DNA of 64,000 nt, from NCBI RefSeq assembly GCF_022631375.1, contig NZ_JALBGC010000006.1:186001-250000 (forward strand), in the 5' to 3' direction. A model generated the notes under the pieces. The model saw only the letters and a program-made list of their open reading frames with translations, ran no database searches and had not been told where the DNA came from. This DNA is from Hymenobacter cyanobacteriorum (GTDB lineage: Bacteria; Bacteroidota; Bacteroidia; Cytophagales; Hymenobacteraceae). How positions within the stretch are numbered: the stretch's first letter is position 1; the number at the start of each line of letters is the position of its first letter. Below, one piece after another: positions 6,948 to 16,161 of the stretch. Position numbers and translations under genes: made by a program.

Positions 6948-9293
6948 ATGGAAACCACCCAGCATCACCATCCGGCTCCTGCCGCGCCCGTGGGGCCGCC
7001 CCCGGCCCCCATTGCCGGGACCGAAACGGCGACCCTCAACATCGAGGGCATGACCTGCGCTTCCTGCTCCAACTTCGTGGAGAAGGCCCTGAGCCGCACG
7101 CCCGGCGTCAAAAGAGCCACCGTCAACCTGGCCAGTGAAAAGGCCACCATCGAGTACCTGCCGGGCCAGATTGACCGCGCCGGCCTACGCGCCGCCGTGG
7201 AGCAGGCCGGCTACGGCGTGCACGAGGCCAGCCCCGCCGTGGCCGCCAACGTGCTGGCCTCCGACGAGGAGCTCGACGCCCGCAAAGCGGCCGCCTACGA
7301 GAACCTGAAGCGCCGCTTCCAGGTGGCCGTGGCCCTGGCGGTTGTGGTGATGGGTTTGAGCATGCTCATGCTCTGGCCCGCCATGATGAGCCGCGTGTCG
7401 ATGCCCGTGCTCAACTACGTGCTGCTGGCCCTGACCCTGCCCGTGCTGCTCTACAGCGGCCGCGAGTTTTTCGTATCCGCCTGGAACGGCTTCCTGCACC
7501 GCACGGCCAGCATGGATACCCTCATTGCCGTGGGCACCGGCGCGGCCTTCCTCTACAGCCTGGCCGCCACGCTGACTCCGGGCTGGTTCCGGCAGCACGG
7601 CATCATGCCGGAGGTCTACTATGATACCACGGCCACCATCATTGCCCTGATTCTGCTCGGCAAGGTGCTCGAAAGCCGGGCCAAGTCCAAGACCTCGGCC
7701 GCCATCAAAGCCCTAATGGGGCTGCAGGCCAAAACGGCCCGTGTAGTGCGGGGCGGCCAGGAGCTGGACGTGCCCATTGAGCAGGTGCTGGTGGGCGACG
7801 AAGTGCTGGTGCGCCCTGGCGAGAAGGTGGCCACCGACGGGCTGATTCTCACCGGCAGCTCGGCCGTGGACGAGAGCATGCTCACCGGCGAGAGCCTGCC
7901 CGTGGAGAAAAAGGAAGGCGACAACGTGTTTGGCGCCACGCTCAACAAAACCGGCTCCTTCCGCTTTCGCGTGAGCAAGGTGGGCGCCGAAACCATGCTG
8001 GCCCAGATTGTGAAGCTGGTGGAGGAAGCGCAGGGCAGCCGCGCGCCCATTCAGCAGCTGGCCGACAAGGTCAGTGCCGTGTTCGTGCCCGTGGTCATCA
8101 TGATTGCCATTGCCACGTTCGTGGTCTGGTTTGACTTCGCCCCCGAAGCCAGCCGCGTGCCGCTGGCCCTCGTGGGCTTCGTAGCCGTGCTCATCATCGC
8201 CTGCCCCTGCGCGTTGGGGCTCGCCACGCCCACGGCCATCATGGTCGGCACCGGCAAGGGCGCCGAGCACGGCGTGCTGATTCGCAACGCCGAGGCGCTG
8301 GAGAAAGCCGAGAAAGTGACCACGGTGCTGCTCGATAAAACCGGCACCATCACCCGCGGCGAGCCCGCCGTGACGGATTTTGTGCCCACCAACGGCGACA
8401 CGCCCGCCCACCTACTGCCCCTGCTGGCGGCCGTGGAGCGGCAGAGCGAGCACCCGCTGGCCGAAGCCGTGGTGCGCTACGCTGATGCGCAGGGGGCCGC
8501 CGCTGGCACCACGCCGCTGACCGCCACCGCGTTTCAGGCCTACGAGGGCCGGGGGGCCGGCGCCACTGTCGACGGACAGGTTATTCTGCTCGGCAACCGG
8601 CGCTTGCTAAGCGAAAACAACGTGGTGCTTTCCTCGGAAACGGAGCAGGCCGCGGCCCAGCTGCTGAGCCAGGCCAAAACGGTACTCTACGCCGCCATCG
8701 GCGGGCACGTGGCGGCCCTCATCGGGGTGGCCGATACGGTGCGCGAATCCAGCCTGGCGGCCATCCAGGCGCTGCAGGCGGACGGCATTGAGGTGGTGAT
8801 GATGACCGGCGACAACCAGCAAACGGCCGCCAAGGTGGCCGAGCAGGTGGGCATCAAGCGCTTCTTTGCCGAGGTGCTGCCGGCCGACAAAGCCAGCAAG
8901 GTGAAGGAGCTGCAGGCCGAGGGCCGCGTGGTGGCCATGGTGGGCGACGGCATCAACGACGCCCCCGCCCTGGCCCAGGCCGACATCGGCCTGGCCATGG
9001 GCGGCGGTACCGACGTGGCCATGGAAGCCGCCGGCATCACCCTGATGCGCTCCGACCTGCAGGGGGTGGTGACGGCCATCGACCTGTCGCGCCAAACCAT
9101 GCGCACCATCAAGCAGAATCTGTTTTTTGCCTTTATCTATAATACGCTCGGCATTCCCATTGCCGCCGGGCTGCTCTACCCCTTCACGGGCTGGCTGCTT
9201 TCCCCTATGATAGCCGCCGCGGCCATGGCCCTGAGCTCGGTGTCGGTGCTCACCAACTCGCTGCGCCTGCGCGGCTACCAGGCCAAGGCCTAA
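6948..9293 (+). CDS. copA: Cu(I)-exporting P1B-type ATPase (CopA family)
   Basis: 781-aa pump expected to export monovalent copper (or silver) from the cytoplasm using ATP. It has one N-terminal metal-binding domain with GMTCASC (C37, C40) and eight predicted membrane segments. Visible motifs are the TGES actuator loop, CPC in the metal-transport helix (IIACPCALGLATPT), the phosphorylation motif DKTGT, HP (SEHPLAEA) and GDGxNDxP. The late helices carry YN and MxxSS signatures (FIYNTLG, AMALSSVSVL) typical of the Cu+ subgroup. I start at METTQHHH (6948) rather than an upstream in-frame TTG at 6894. The cupredoxin and AraC-type genes follow closely and probably form one operon. Confidence 0.95.
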   Translation: METTQHHHPAPAAPVGPPPAPIAGTETATLNIEGMTCASCSNFVEKALSRTPGVKRATVNLASEKATIEYLPGQIDRAGLRAAVEQAGYGVHEASPAVAANVLASDEELDARKAAAYENLKRRFQVAVALAVVVMGLSMLMLWPAMMSRVSMPVLNYVLLALTLPVLLYSGREFFVSAWNGFLHRTASMDTLIAVGTGAAFLYSLAATLTPGWFRQHGIMPEVYYDTTATIIALILLGKVLESRAKSKTSAAIKALMGLQAKTARVVRGGQELDVPIEQVLVGDEVLVRPGEKVATDGLILTGSSAVDESMLTGESLPVEKKEGDNVFGATLNKTGSFRFRVSKVGAETMLAQIVKLVEEAQGSRAPIQQLADKVSAVFVPVVIMIAIATFVVWFDFAPEASRVPLALVGFVAVLIIACPCALGLATPTAIMVGTGKGAEHGVLIRNAEALEKAEKVTTVLLDKTGTITRGEPAVTDFVPTNGDTPAHLLPLLAAVERQSEHPLAEAVVRYADAQGAAAGTTPLTATAFQAYEGRGAGATVDGQVILLGNRRLLSENNVVLSSETEQAAAQLLSQAKTVLYAAIGGHVAALIGVADTVRESSLAAIQALQADGIEVVMMTGDNQQTAAKVAEQVGIKRFFAEVLPADKASKVKELQAEGRVVAMVGDGINDAPALAQADIGLAMGGGTDVAMEAAGITLMRSDLQGVVTAIDLSRQTMRTIKQNLFFAFIYNTLGIPIAAGLLYPFTGWLLSPMIAAAAMALSSVSVLTNSLRLRGYQAKA

Positions 9294-9328
9294 GCCGGGC
9301 TATTTCTCTCCCTTTTGTTCTCGTTCTC

Positions 9329-9706
9329 ATGGATACTTCTCAGATAATCGTGACCCTGGTGGGCGTGGGCCTGCTGGCGTTTGTCGGCTGGTTTTTCTTT
9401 CTGGCCCCGCACCGGGTGGCGGCGGCCGTGTCCTCGTCGGCGGGCGTGCAGCAGGTCGACATCGTGGTCAAGGGCGGCTACTCGCCCAACGTCATCGAGG
9501 TGGAGCATGGCAAGCCCGTGCAGCTCAACTTCTACCGCGACGAGGAAGGCACCTGCTCGGAGGAGCTGCTGCTGCCCGACTTCAACATCCGGCGCGACCT
9601 GGCCCCATTTAAAACCACGGCCATTGAGTTTTTGCCCAAGCAAGCCGGTACCTTTGAGTTCACCTGCGGCATGCACATGCTGCGGGGCAGCCTGGTCGTT
9701 AAATAA
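9329..9706 (+). CDS. Membrane-anchored cupredoxin-domain protein
   Basis: 125-aa protein with one N-terminal membrane helix (5-30) and a cupredoxin-like fold. The ligand region has Cys (GTCSEELLLPDFNI) and a C-terminal loop FTCGMHMLRG supplying Cys, His and Met, as in type-1 copper sites. It starts 35 bp after the ATPase and ends 5 bp before the regulator. It probably hands copper to or from the ATPase at the periplasmic face, or buffers it there; this is inferred from the fold and the operon. Confidence 0.8.
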   Translation: MDTSQIIVTLVGVGLLAFVGWFFFLAPHRVAAAVSSSAGVQQVDIVVKGGYSPNVIEVEHGKPVQLNFYRDEEGTCSEELLLPDFNIRRDLAPFKTTAIEFLPKQAGTFEFTCGMHMLRGSLVVK

Positions 9707-9711
9707 GGGTG

Positions 9712-10338
9712 ATGCTACAGTCCGCTACTTCGGTGTTGCCGGCCCCCGTGGCCGGCGCTACCCGCCTCTCCATTCGCAACATGGTGTGCCCCCGCTGCCT
9801 GCGGGTAGTGCAGCGCGAGCTGGAGAAGGCCGGGCTGGTGGTGGACAACGTGGCCCTGGGCGCCGCCAACGTGCGCACGGCCGATGGCAGTCCGGTGGAC
9901 ATGCCGGCGGTGGAAGCCGCGCTGCAGGCGTTCGGCTTCGCGCTCGTCGACGACCCGCGCGACCAGCTGGTGGAGCAGGTCAAGGCCCTGGTGGTGGAGC
10001 TCATTCACTACACCCCGGCCGAGCAGCAGCCCTACCAGACCTACTCCCACTTCATCAGCGAGCGGCTGGGCCGGTCCTATGCTTACCTCTCGCACCAGTT
10101 TTCGCTGCGCGAGGGTCTGACGCTGGAGAAGTACATCATCCGCCAGAAGGTGGAGCGCGCCAAGGAGCTGCTCAGCTACCAGGACGCCAAAGTGGCCGAG
10201 GTGGCCCGCCTGCTGGGCTACAGCAGCGCGGCGCACCTGACCAACCAGTTTCGGCAGGTCACGGGCATGTCGCCGTCCGACTTTCAGGCCCTGGGGCCCG
10301 GCAGCGCGGGCCGGCTGAGCCTGCATAATTTGGCCTAA
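9712..10338 (+). CDS. AraC-family regulator with N-terminal HMA-like CxxC domain
   Basis: 208-aa protein. Residues 15-80 resemble an HMA/copper-chaperone fold with a CPRC motif (IRNMVCPRCLRVV) and the betaalphabeta pattern. Residues 95-200 form an AraC/XylS DNA-binding domain with two helix-turn-helix units (SYAYLSHQFSLREGLTLEKY and VAEVARLLGYSSAAHLTNQF). The ATG at 9712 is 6 bp after the cupredoxin stop; an adjacent in-frame GTG at 9709 is an alternative. Position in the copA operon plus the CxxC domain suggests a copper-responsive activator. The metal actually sensed is not proven by sequence. Confidence 0.87.
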   Translation: MLQSATSVLPAPVAGATRLSIRNMVCPRCLRVVQRELEKAGLVVDNVALGAANVRTADGSPVDMPAVEAALQAFGFALVDDPRDQLVEQVKALVVELIHYTPAEQQPYQTYSHFISERLGRSYAYLSHQFSLREGLTLEKYIIRQKVERAKELLSYQDAKVAEVARLLGYSSAAHLTNQFRQVTGMSPSDFQALGPGSAGRLSLHNLA

Positions 10339-10450
10339 AGCTGGAAACTTTACAACGCCGGAGGACGAATTGTGCGCATACAGGGTGGGGCTTAGTTCGT
10401 TAAGAAGAAGGAGCATTTGCTCCATCATTCCGACTAAAAATCCTTTTCCC

Positions 10451-11080
10451 ATGCTACGTTCCCTCCGCCTCCCCTTGCTGGCTTCCCTGTTCGCCTTTGG
10501 TGCCCTGACTTCCTGTAAAAAAGACGACGCCGATGGCCTGATGGTCATCGCCCACGACGACAGCGTGTACATGCGCAATATGCACGAAGCCATGACCATG
10601 ATGGAGGCCATGCCCAAAACCCAGGACCCCGACAACGACTACTCCTCCATGATGATTATGCACCACCAGGTGGCCATCAAAAACAGCCAGGAGGAGCTTA
10701 AAAGTGGTAAAAGCGCCGAGATGAAGGCCATGGCCCAGTCGATTATCGACAAGCAGCAGGCGGAAATTGCCCAGTTCAACGCCTTCCTGTCGAGCCACCC
10801 AGCGCACGCCCCGGCCGTGCCTGATTTCAACACCCTGCAAATGATGAACATGATGCAGATGATGAAAGCCGTGGATTTGCGCCCCTTGACCGGTGACCCG
10901 GACTTCGACTTTGCGCAACTCATGATTGACCACCACCAGGCCGCCGTGGAGAACTCCGACGCCCTGCTCAAGTACGGCCGGGAAAACACCACCAAGGCGC
11001 TGGCCCAGCAAATCATCACGGACCAGAAGATGGAAATCAAGATGCTCCAGGATTTTCTGCTAGCCAATAAAAAGTACTAA
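10451..11080 (+). CDS. DUF305 lipoprotein, two-repeat form
   Basis: 209-aa lipoprotein with lipobox (LTSCKK), two DUF305 repeats with HHQVAIKNSQEEL and HHQAAVENSDAL signatures, and a Met-rich stretch between them (MMNMMQMMK). Paralogous to the DUF305 protein at 4003-4722 but divergent. It follows the copper regulator by about 110 bp and is followed by a clear terminator hairpin. An envelope metal-binding role is inferred from family and context. Confidence 0.85.
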   Translation: MLRSLRLPLLASLFAFGALTSCKKDDADGLMVIAHDDSVYMRNMHEAMTMMEAMPKTQDPDNDYSSMMIMHHQVAIKNSQEELKSGKSAEMKAMAQSIIDKQQAEIAQFNAFLSSHPAHAPAVPDFNTLQMMNMMQMMKAVDLRPLTGDPDFDFAQLMIDHHQAAVENSDALLKYGRENTTKALAQQIITDQKMEIKMLQDFLLANKKY

Positions 11081-11100
11081 GCAGCGGTTTGTTCACCTCC

Positions 11101-11138
11101 ACAAGAGCGGCTTCACAGGAGCCGCTCTTGTGCGTTTT
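11101..11138 (+). terminator. Rho-independent terminator
   Basis: A perfect 12-bp stem (11101-11112 with 11120-11131, arms ACAAGAGCGGCT and its complement) with a 7-nt loop is followed by GCGTTTTA, 20 bp after the DUF305 stop codon. Confidence 0.75.
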
Positions 11139-11152
11139 ACCAGCTGCTATTT

Positions 11153-11467
11153 ATGGTGCATGCCTTACTCCACATTTTGGTGCCCGGCGTGGTGGCGTTG
11201 CTGTTCTATCGGCCGCGCTGGCAGCGGGCGTGGCTGATTCTGGCCGCCGCCCTGCTGCTTGACGTGGACCACCTCTGGGCAACCCCAATGTTCGACCCCA
11301 ATCGGTGCAGCATCAATTTCCATCCGCTGCACACCTACTGGGCCATGGGCAACTACGTCTTTATGTTGTTCCCGACCATGACGCGGGTGTGGGCCGTGGG
11401 CTTTCTGCTGCACATGGTCCTCGACTACGCCGAGTGCCTGCAGTTGGGCGTGCTGCTGCCGGGGTGA
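11153..11467 (+). CDS. DUF6122-family membrane protein
   Basis: 104-aa protein with three or four membrane helices. Conserved family motifs are DVDHLWATPMFDPNRCS and FHPLHTYWAM, followed by LHMVLDYAEC. It is paralogous to the C-terminal domain of the lipoprotein at 60392-61165, which carries DLDHLLAKPIFEPRRCS and YHPLHSFYAV. The conserved Asp, His and Cys on the membrane surface suggest a metal or substrate site, but the family has no established function. It lies just after the copper operon terminator. Confidence 0.72.
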   Translation: MVHALLHILVPGVVALLFYRPRWQRAWLILAAALLLDVDHLWATPMFDPNRCSINFHPLHTYWAMGNYVFMLFPTMTRVWAVGFLLHMVLDYAECLQLGVLLPG

Positions 11468-11515
11468 GTCACCGAGTAAAAAGCATTATTTCCTTGCCCA
11501 ACGCCCCCAACGCTT

Positions 11516-11824
11516 ATGGAATCCTACGACACGCTGACCGAAGCCCTGCAAGCCCTGCGCCGCCAAGGCTACACCGAAGATTTTAACCTGCGTCCCGACT
11601 GCCTGTACTGCGCGGCCTACGACGTGCAGCTGCCGCCGGAAGGCTTTCGGGTCGATTCCGTGTTCCGCTTTGAAGGCGAAACCGACCCGGCCGACCAGTC
11701 CATCCTGTATGCCATCAGTGCCACCGGCCTCGACCTGCGCGGGGTGCTGGTCAACGCCTACGGCGTGTACGCCGATTCGGTCACGGCTGCCATGGAAGCC
11801 AAGCTGCGCCTGCCGGCCGCCTGA
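11516..11824 (+). CDS. Small conserved Bacteroidota protein (often mislabelled PRPP synthetase)
   Basis: 102-aa cytoplasmic protein with recognisable features of a small widespread family: SYDTLTEALQALRRQGYTEDFNL, CLYC, FEGETDPADQSILYAIS and GVLVNAYGVYAD. Homologues are often labelled phosphoribosylpyrophosphate synthetase, but the protein is far too short for that enzyme and has no PRPP-binding loop. Function unknown. It lies between the DUF6122 and DUF4396 genes. Confidence 0.7.
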   Translation: MESYDTLTEALQALRRQGYTEDFNLRPDCLYCAAYDVQLPPEGFRVDSVFRFEGETDPADQSILYAISATGLDLRGVLVNAYGVYADSVTAAMEAKLRLPAA

Positions 11825-11872
11825 GCCAGCGGCCCGTTCTCCTCGTCCCTTACTTTTCTCCCCACTGCCCCT

Positions 11873-12901
11873 ATGAAGGACATGCCTACTCCTCCCCCGC
11901 TGTTTCCGGACTACCTGTTATGGGTATGGTTTGGCCTGACGGCCCTATCGGTCGCTTACGTAGCCTGGGACCTGTTCACCCGCACCCCGGAGATGAAGGT
12001 CATGAAGTGGGGCTGGGTGCTGGTTATGCTCTACACCGGGCCCGTGGGTTTGCTGATTTACTGGTTTTCCTGCCGCGAGCCCTCCCCGGGCACCCATGAG
12101 CAGTTTATCGCGCCGCTCTGGAAGCAGGCGGTGGGCTCCACCATCCACTGCGCGGCGGGCGACGCCACCGGCATCATCGTGGCGGCGGTTATCACCGGCT
12201 TTTTCAGTTTGCGCATGGGCGTGGACATCTGGCTGGAATACGCGGCCGGGTTCGCCTTTGGCCTGCTCATCTTTCAGGCGCTGTTCATGAAGGATATGAT
12301 GGGCGTAAGCTACGGCGAGGCCCTGCGCAGCTCGTTTCTGCCGGAATGGATGTCGATGAATGCCATGATGGCCGGCATGCTGCCCACCATGGTGATTCTG
12401 ATGACGCGGGACATGCGCGCCATGCAGGCCACGTCGCCCTGGTTCTGGGCCGCCATGTCGGCGGCCACGCTGGTGGGCGTGGTGGTGGCCTACCCCGTGA
12501 ATTACTGGCTGGTGAAGAACAAGCTCAAGCACGGCATGGGCACCGAGCGCGCCCTGGGCCACGGCGGCGCGCCCCTGCCGGAAGCGCCCGCTACCGCGCA
12601 TGCGGGCCACGATATGGCGATGATGGGCATGGCCGGCATGAGTCACGGTGAACCAGCGGCTACTCTGGCGCCTGCCCCGGCTGCCGCGCACTCCGGCCAC
12701 AACATGGCCGCGATGCCGGGCATGGACATGGGGGATGCCGCACAGGTTTCGGGGCTTCGTAAAGCTGTTGTTACCCTGCTCACGCTGCTCATGCTGGCGG
12801 CGGGCTACTACCTGGCCGACCGCTACGGCGACTTGTCGATGCGGCCGGGGGAGGCCATGGGCGACATGCCCGGCATGCCCATGCCGGGCCACCGGATGTA
12901 G
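11873..12901 (+). CDS. DUF4396 multi-pass membrane protein with Met/His-rich loop
   Basis: 342-aa protein with about six N-terminal membrane helices including the DUF4396 core (TGPVGLLIYWFSCREP...STIHCAAGDATGIIVAAVI), then a Met/His/Gly-rich cytoplasmic or periplasmic loop (about 235-290: HAGHDMAMMGMAGMSHG and HSGHNMAAMPGMDMGD), one more helix and a Met-rich tail (MPGMPMPGHRM). The Met-rich stretches resemble copper-binding sequences in CopC/PcoA-type proteins. It probably acts in copper handling at the membrane; no biochemical role is known to me. Confidence 0.8.
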   Translation: MKDMPTPPPLFPDYLLWVWFGLTALSVAYVAWDLFTRTPEMKVMKWGWVLVMLYTGPVGLLIYWFSCREPSPGTHEQFIAPLWKQAVGSTIHCAAGDATGIIVAAVITGFFSLRMGVDIWLEYAAGFAFGLLIFQALFMKDMMGVSYGEALRSSFLPEWMSMNAMMAGMLPTMVILMTRDMRAMQATSPWFWAAMSAATLVGVVVAYPVNYWLVKNKLKHGMGTERALGHGGAPLPEAPATAHAGHDMAMMGMAGMSHGEPAATLAPAPAAAHSGHNMAAMPGMDMGDAAQVSGLRKAVVTLLTLLMLAAGYYLADRYGDLSMRPGEAMGDMPGMPMPGHRM

Positions 12902-12999
12902 CCGGTCCGGGTGGGGCAGGCGTCAGCTCACGACGGCAGGATGGTGATTGGGGCGCGAGTTCTGTGCAACTTAGCTGCTTTATTAGCCCTGCGCCTTTT

Positions 13000-14250
13000 A
13001 TGTCTGCTACCCTGCCGCCTCTTATTCAGCAATACAAAGCTGATTCCGAGTCCGTTTACAACACCTGGTTCATCAATAACGAGGAGCGCCTGAAGGCGTT
13101 TCGCTCCATCCGGCGCGGGGTGCAGCAGGTGGTCAAGGACATCAAAGCCGGCAGCTTCGGCAACGATTTTAAGGGCACCTCGCTCGAATTTGTGCTCAGC
13201 GTCATCAGCGAGCAGAAGCAGGTATTTCAGGGCGCGGCCCACCCCTTCTACTGGAAGCCCAAGCTGCGCATTCCCGACATCTACGAACACGAGGACAACA
13301 AGCGGGCCTTCGGCCAGTTTCTGGAAAGCTGCCTGGCGGCCACCACCGAGCAGCAGCTGCTCAAGGAAATCGATATTCTGGACCGCCGCAAAATCAAGGG
13401 CCTCGGCCCGGCGGTGGCCAGCATCCTGTATTTCCTGCATCCTACCCTGATGCCGCCCTGCAACACGGCCATCGTAAACGGGTTCAACGCCTTGTTCGGG
13501 GAAAAAATCAAGCTCGGCTCCTGGTCGGAGTACCTGCGGATGCGCGACCGGCTGCGCGACCTCAACCAGGAGCACCGCCAGCACCTGAGCCTCGACTACG
13601 GCGCGCTGAGCGGCCTGCTCTTCGACGTGGGGGTGAAGAAGATGATTGCCGGCGACCAGCAGTTTGCCACCGACGAGGACCGCGACAAATACCAGCAGCA
13701 GGCCCAGAAGCGCCACAAGGAGGTGCAGACCGAAGCCCAGGAGGAAAACCAGCACACCGAGATGCAGCACCACCTGCTGCGCGTGGGCAAGGCCCTGGGC
13801 TGCGACGTGACCACGGCCATCAACGACCGCAACCGCCTGTGCGGCGGGCAGAAGCTCTCGTTTCTCTGCCTTGACCAGCACCCCGAGCTGCCCGTGCCCG
13901 CTGAGGTGGCCAGCACCATCCGCCTCATCGACATCGTGTGGTTTGCCCCCGGCACCAGCCGCGTGGTGGCCGCCTTCGAGGTAGAAAAGAGCACCAGCAT
14001 CTACAGCGGCATCCTGCGGCTGACGGACCTGGCGTTTTCCATGCCGGAGAACGAGACGGCTCTGTATCTGGTCGTGCCCGATGCCCGCGAGAAGGAGGTG
14101 CAGGCCCAGCTCTCGCGGCCGGCCATCCGGGCGGCGGGCGCCACCATCCACTACATCCTGTTCTCGGAGCTGCGCCAGCACTGCGAGGCCCTGTGCAAGT
14201 TTGGCGACTCGCCGGCGGCCATGCGCAAGATTGCCCGTAGCATCGGGTAG
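13000..14250 (+). CDS. Probable type II restriction-endonuclease-like protein
   Basis: 416-aa protein, start chosen at MSATLPPL (13000). Residues about 130-155 (KIKGLGPAVASILYFLHPTLMPPCNTAI) resemble a helix-hairpin-helix segment of DNA-glycosylase type. The C-terminal domain has DIVWFAPGTSRVVAAFEVEKS, which fits the D...ExK pattern of PD-(D/E)xK nucleases, followed by SIYSGILRLTDLAFSMPENETALYLVVPDA. The central linker (about 220-260) is charged and coiled. No methyltransferase is adjacent, so a stand-alone modification-dependent or defence nuclease is more likely than a classical R-M enzyme. It precedes the DUF4209 cassette by 57 bp in the same direction. Function is inferred from motifs. 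Confidence 0.6.
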   Translation: MSATLPPLIQQYKADSESVYNTWFINNEERLKAFRSIRRGVQQVVKDIKAGSFGNDFKGTSLEFVLSVISEQKQVFQGAAHPFYWKPKLRIPDIYEHEDNKRAFGQFLESCLAATTEQQLLKEIDILDRRKIKGLGPAVASILYFLHPTLMPPCNTAIVNGFNALFGEKIKLGSWSEYLRMRDRLRDLNQEHRQHLSLDYGALSGLLFDVGVKKMIAGDQQFATDEDRDKYQQQAQKRHKEVQTEAQEENQHTEMQHHLLRVGKALGCDVTTAINDRNRLCGGQKLSFLCLDQHPELPVPAEVASTIRLIDIVWFAPGTSRVVAAFEVEKSTSIYSGILRLTDLAFSMPENETALYLVVPDAREKEVQAQLSRPAIRAAGATIHYILFSELRQHCEALCKFGDSPAAMRKIARSIG

Positions 14251-14307
14251 TTTTTTTGGAACTTTAACCCCCATTGTTGTCGGTTTATACTTGTCAACCC
14301 GTTTTGT

Positions 14308-16161
14308 ATGCAGGATTTAGAACAGTATTTAACCTATTTGGATGAGGCCAGTGAGGATGTTAAAGATGTTCATGCGATTACCGAACACCTGAAAGAAATC
14401 GCGCAATACTTTGAGCAGGATGGCCAACCCGAGCCAGCCTGGCAAGCGCGCATCAACCAAGAGGTCATTGCGGCCGGAAAATCCCTGACCCAAGGCATCG
14501 GGTATCACATCAGCTTCACTCAGCGAGATGAAAATGGGGTGGAGCGTGAATTTGGCTGGCCGGATACTACTGCCTACGGCACCCGCGAATACACTTACAT
14601 CCGGGAGCGATATGATGTTTGGCGCAACCTTTACTTCAGGAGCGAATACGGGTTGTTTCTGTTTCTGCGCAAGCAGCTTCGCACCAACGAAGAGGTGAAA
14701 GAGCTAGCCGATGCTTTTTTCCGGCTAGGAAAACTTTACCAGGAAAAAAACGCCGTGGACGATGGGGCCAAACATTACATGGTGCACGCGCTGGAAGCGT
14801 ATCAACGCGCCTTTTACTTAGCTAACGCCCGGAAAAATGATGCGGCCGTGGGCCAGCTGCTGCGCATTATTGTCAGCCATCTGGTGGCCGTGCATGCTAA
14901 TTGGAATTTAACGACTTCGCTTACTCTGATGGTGTTGGCCCGCCTGACGGAGCTGTTCACTGAACACTTCAAGGCGCTGGCAACTGCTGACCAGGCGCAC
15001 GAGCTTTTGGCGCAAAACTGGCGGGGCGTGCACCAACTGGCCCTTACCTATCGGCACGGGGCCATTGAACTGGCAGAGCTGTCCTCGGAACTGGCCGCGA
15101 AAGCCGGTAGCGACCGGGACCGGTGGGCCGTATTTCAGGCCCAGCAGTACGAGTTATTGGCACAGGAGGCCGAGCAGCAGCCTAATTTAACGGCCGTGAC
15201 CTTCGTCGAGCGGGCCCTGCGCATCTATCGGCGCCTGAAAGACGAGCCGAATAGCCGCCGACTGGAACAGGAATACCAGCGCCTGCGCACCGCTTTTTCC
15301 CTAACCAAGACCAGCACTCCCCTGCCCGATGATGCCAACCAGCAGCTTCTGCAGTACATCGAGGAGACGATAGCGGAGCGAGATGCCCTTGGCATTTTGC
15401 AGGAAGTGGCGATGACCCCCATGTTCCGCCGCTTGGACAATGTGGCCGAAGTCGCCCGAACCCAGCGCGACAGCTTCATGGCGATGTTCCCCAGCGTTAT
15501 CGCCGACAAGCATGGCAATACCGTACAAACCTTTACCACGGCCGAAGAAAAAGAGCAGTTTCAGTTCCTTTCCACCTACGGCTTGCTGGCGCAAATATCA
15601 ACCAGCGTGCTGGTCAAACTCATCCTGGAAGCATTCAAGGCCGACAAGCTGCATGCGACCGACGTTGAGTCCTATTTACGTGCCAGTTGGGTAGGTCAGC
15701 CCCGGTGGGTGGAGTCTACCGGCGAGCGGGAACTGACCCACCCCCTGCGGCTCATTATGTCCGGTGTCAACATATTGTTCCAAGAGTTGGAGCGGTGGCG
15801 CCAGGAGCCCGATTACGAGCCTGATTTCATCGCCTGCACGGACTCCCTAACCCTGAAGGTGGAATACCTGCTGCGCTACATTTGCGCCCGGCTGGGCCTG
15901 CCCACGTTCAAGCTGCGGGAAGGCTCGGAGGTCATTATGGAGAAACTGCTGGATGAGTTGCTGGCCGACCTGAAGAGCAAACTTGATGAAGAGGACCGGT
16001 TTTTTATCAAGTTTTTCCTCAGCGAAAAGGTGGGCCAAAACCTGCGCAACCGGGTTGCGCACGGCCTCATGGACGATACCGAGTATGGCGTGCAAAATGC
16101 TTTTATCGTACTTGCCATGATTCTAAAATTGGCTTCTTACGAATTTCAACCTGCTCAGTAA
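14308..16161 (+). CDS. DUF4209-like protein with C-terminal HEPN-type RNxxxH motif
   Basis: 617-aa protein, mostly alpha-helical. The N-terminal half has TPR-like helices (LEAYQRAFYLANARKNDAAVG...). The C-terminal region contains NLRNRVAHGLM, where R580-N-R-V-A-H585 matches the RX4-6H motif of HEPN ribonucleases and the RN...HG hallmark of DUF4209 proteins. Its stop codon is directly followed by the ATG of the next gene (no gap), so three genes form a tight operon. Base composition looks lower in GC than flanking copper genes, suggesting transfer. HEPN proteins often serve as RNA-cleaving effectors in phage defence and toxin systems. That role here is inference. Confidence 0.65.
   Translation: MQDLEQYLTYLDEASEDVKDVHAITEHLKEIAQYFEQDGQPEPAWQARINQEVIAAGKSLTQGIGYHISFTQRDENGVEREFGWPDTTAYGTREYTYIRERYDVWRNLYFRSEYGLFLFLRKQLRTNEEVKELADAFFRLGKLYQEKNAVDDGAKHYMVHALEAYQRAFYLANARKNDAAVGQLLRIIVSHLVAVHANWNLTTSLTLMVLARLTELFTEHFKALATADQAHELLAQNWRGVHQLALTYRHGAIELAELSSELAAKAGSDRDRWAVFQAQQYELLAQEAEQQPNLTAVTFVERALRIYRRLKDEPNSRRLEQEYQRLRTAFSLTKTSTPLPDDANQQLLQYIEETIAERDALGILQEVAMTPMFRRLDNVAEVARTQRDSFMAMFPSVIADKHGNTVQTFTTAEEKEQFQFLSTYGLLAQISTSVLVKLILEAFKADKLHATDVESYLRASWVGQPRWVESTGERELTHPLRLIMSGVNILFQELERWRQEPDYEPDFIACTDSLTLKVEYLLRYICARLGLPTFKLREGSEVIMEKLLDELLADLKSKLDEEDRFFIKFFLSEKVGQNLRNRVAHGLMDDTEYGVQNAFIVLAMILKLASYEFQPAQ

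Noticed and set aside
11516..11824. Annotation as phosphoribosylpyrophosphate synthetase
   Set aside because: The protein is 102 aa and has no PRPP-binding motif; the label on homologues is likely an error.
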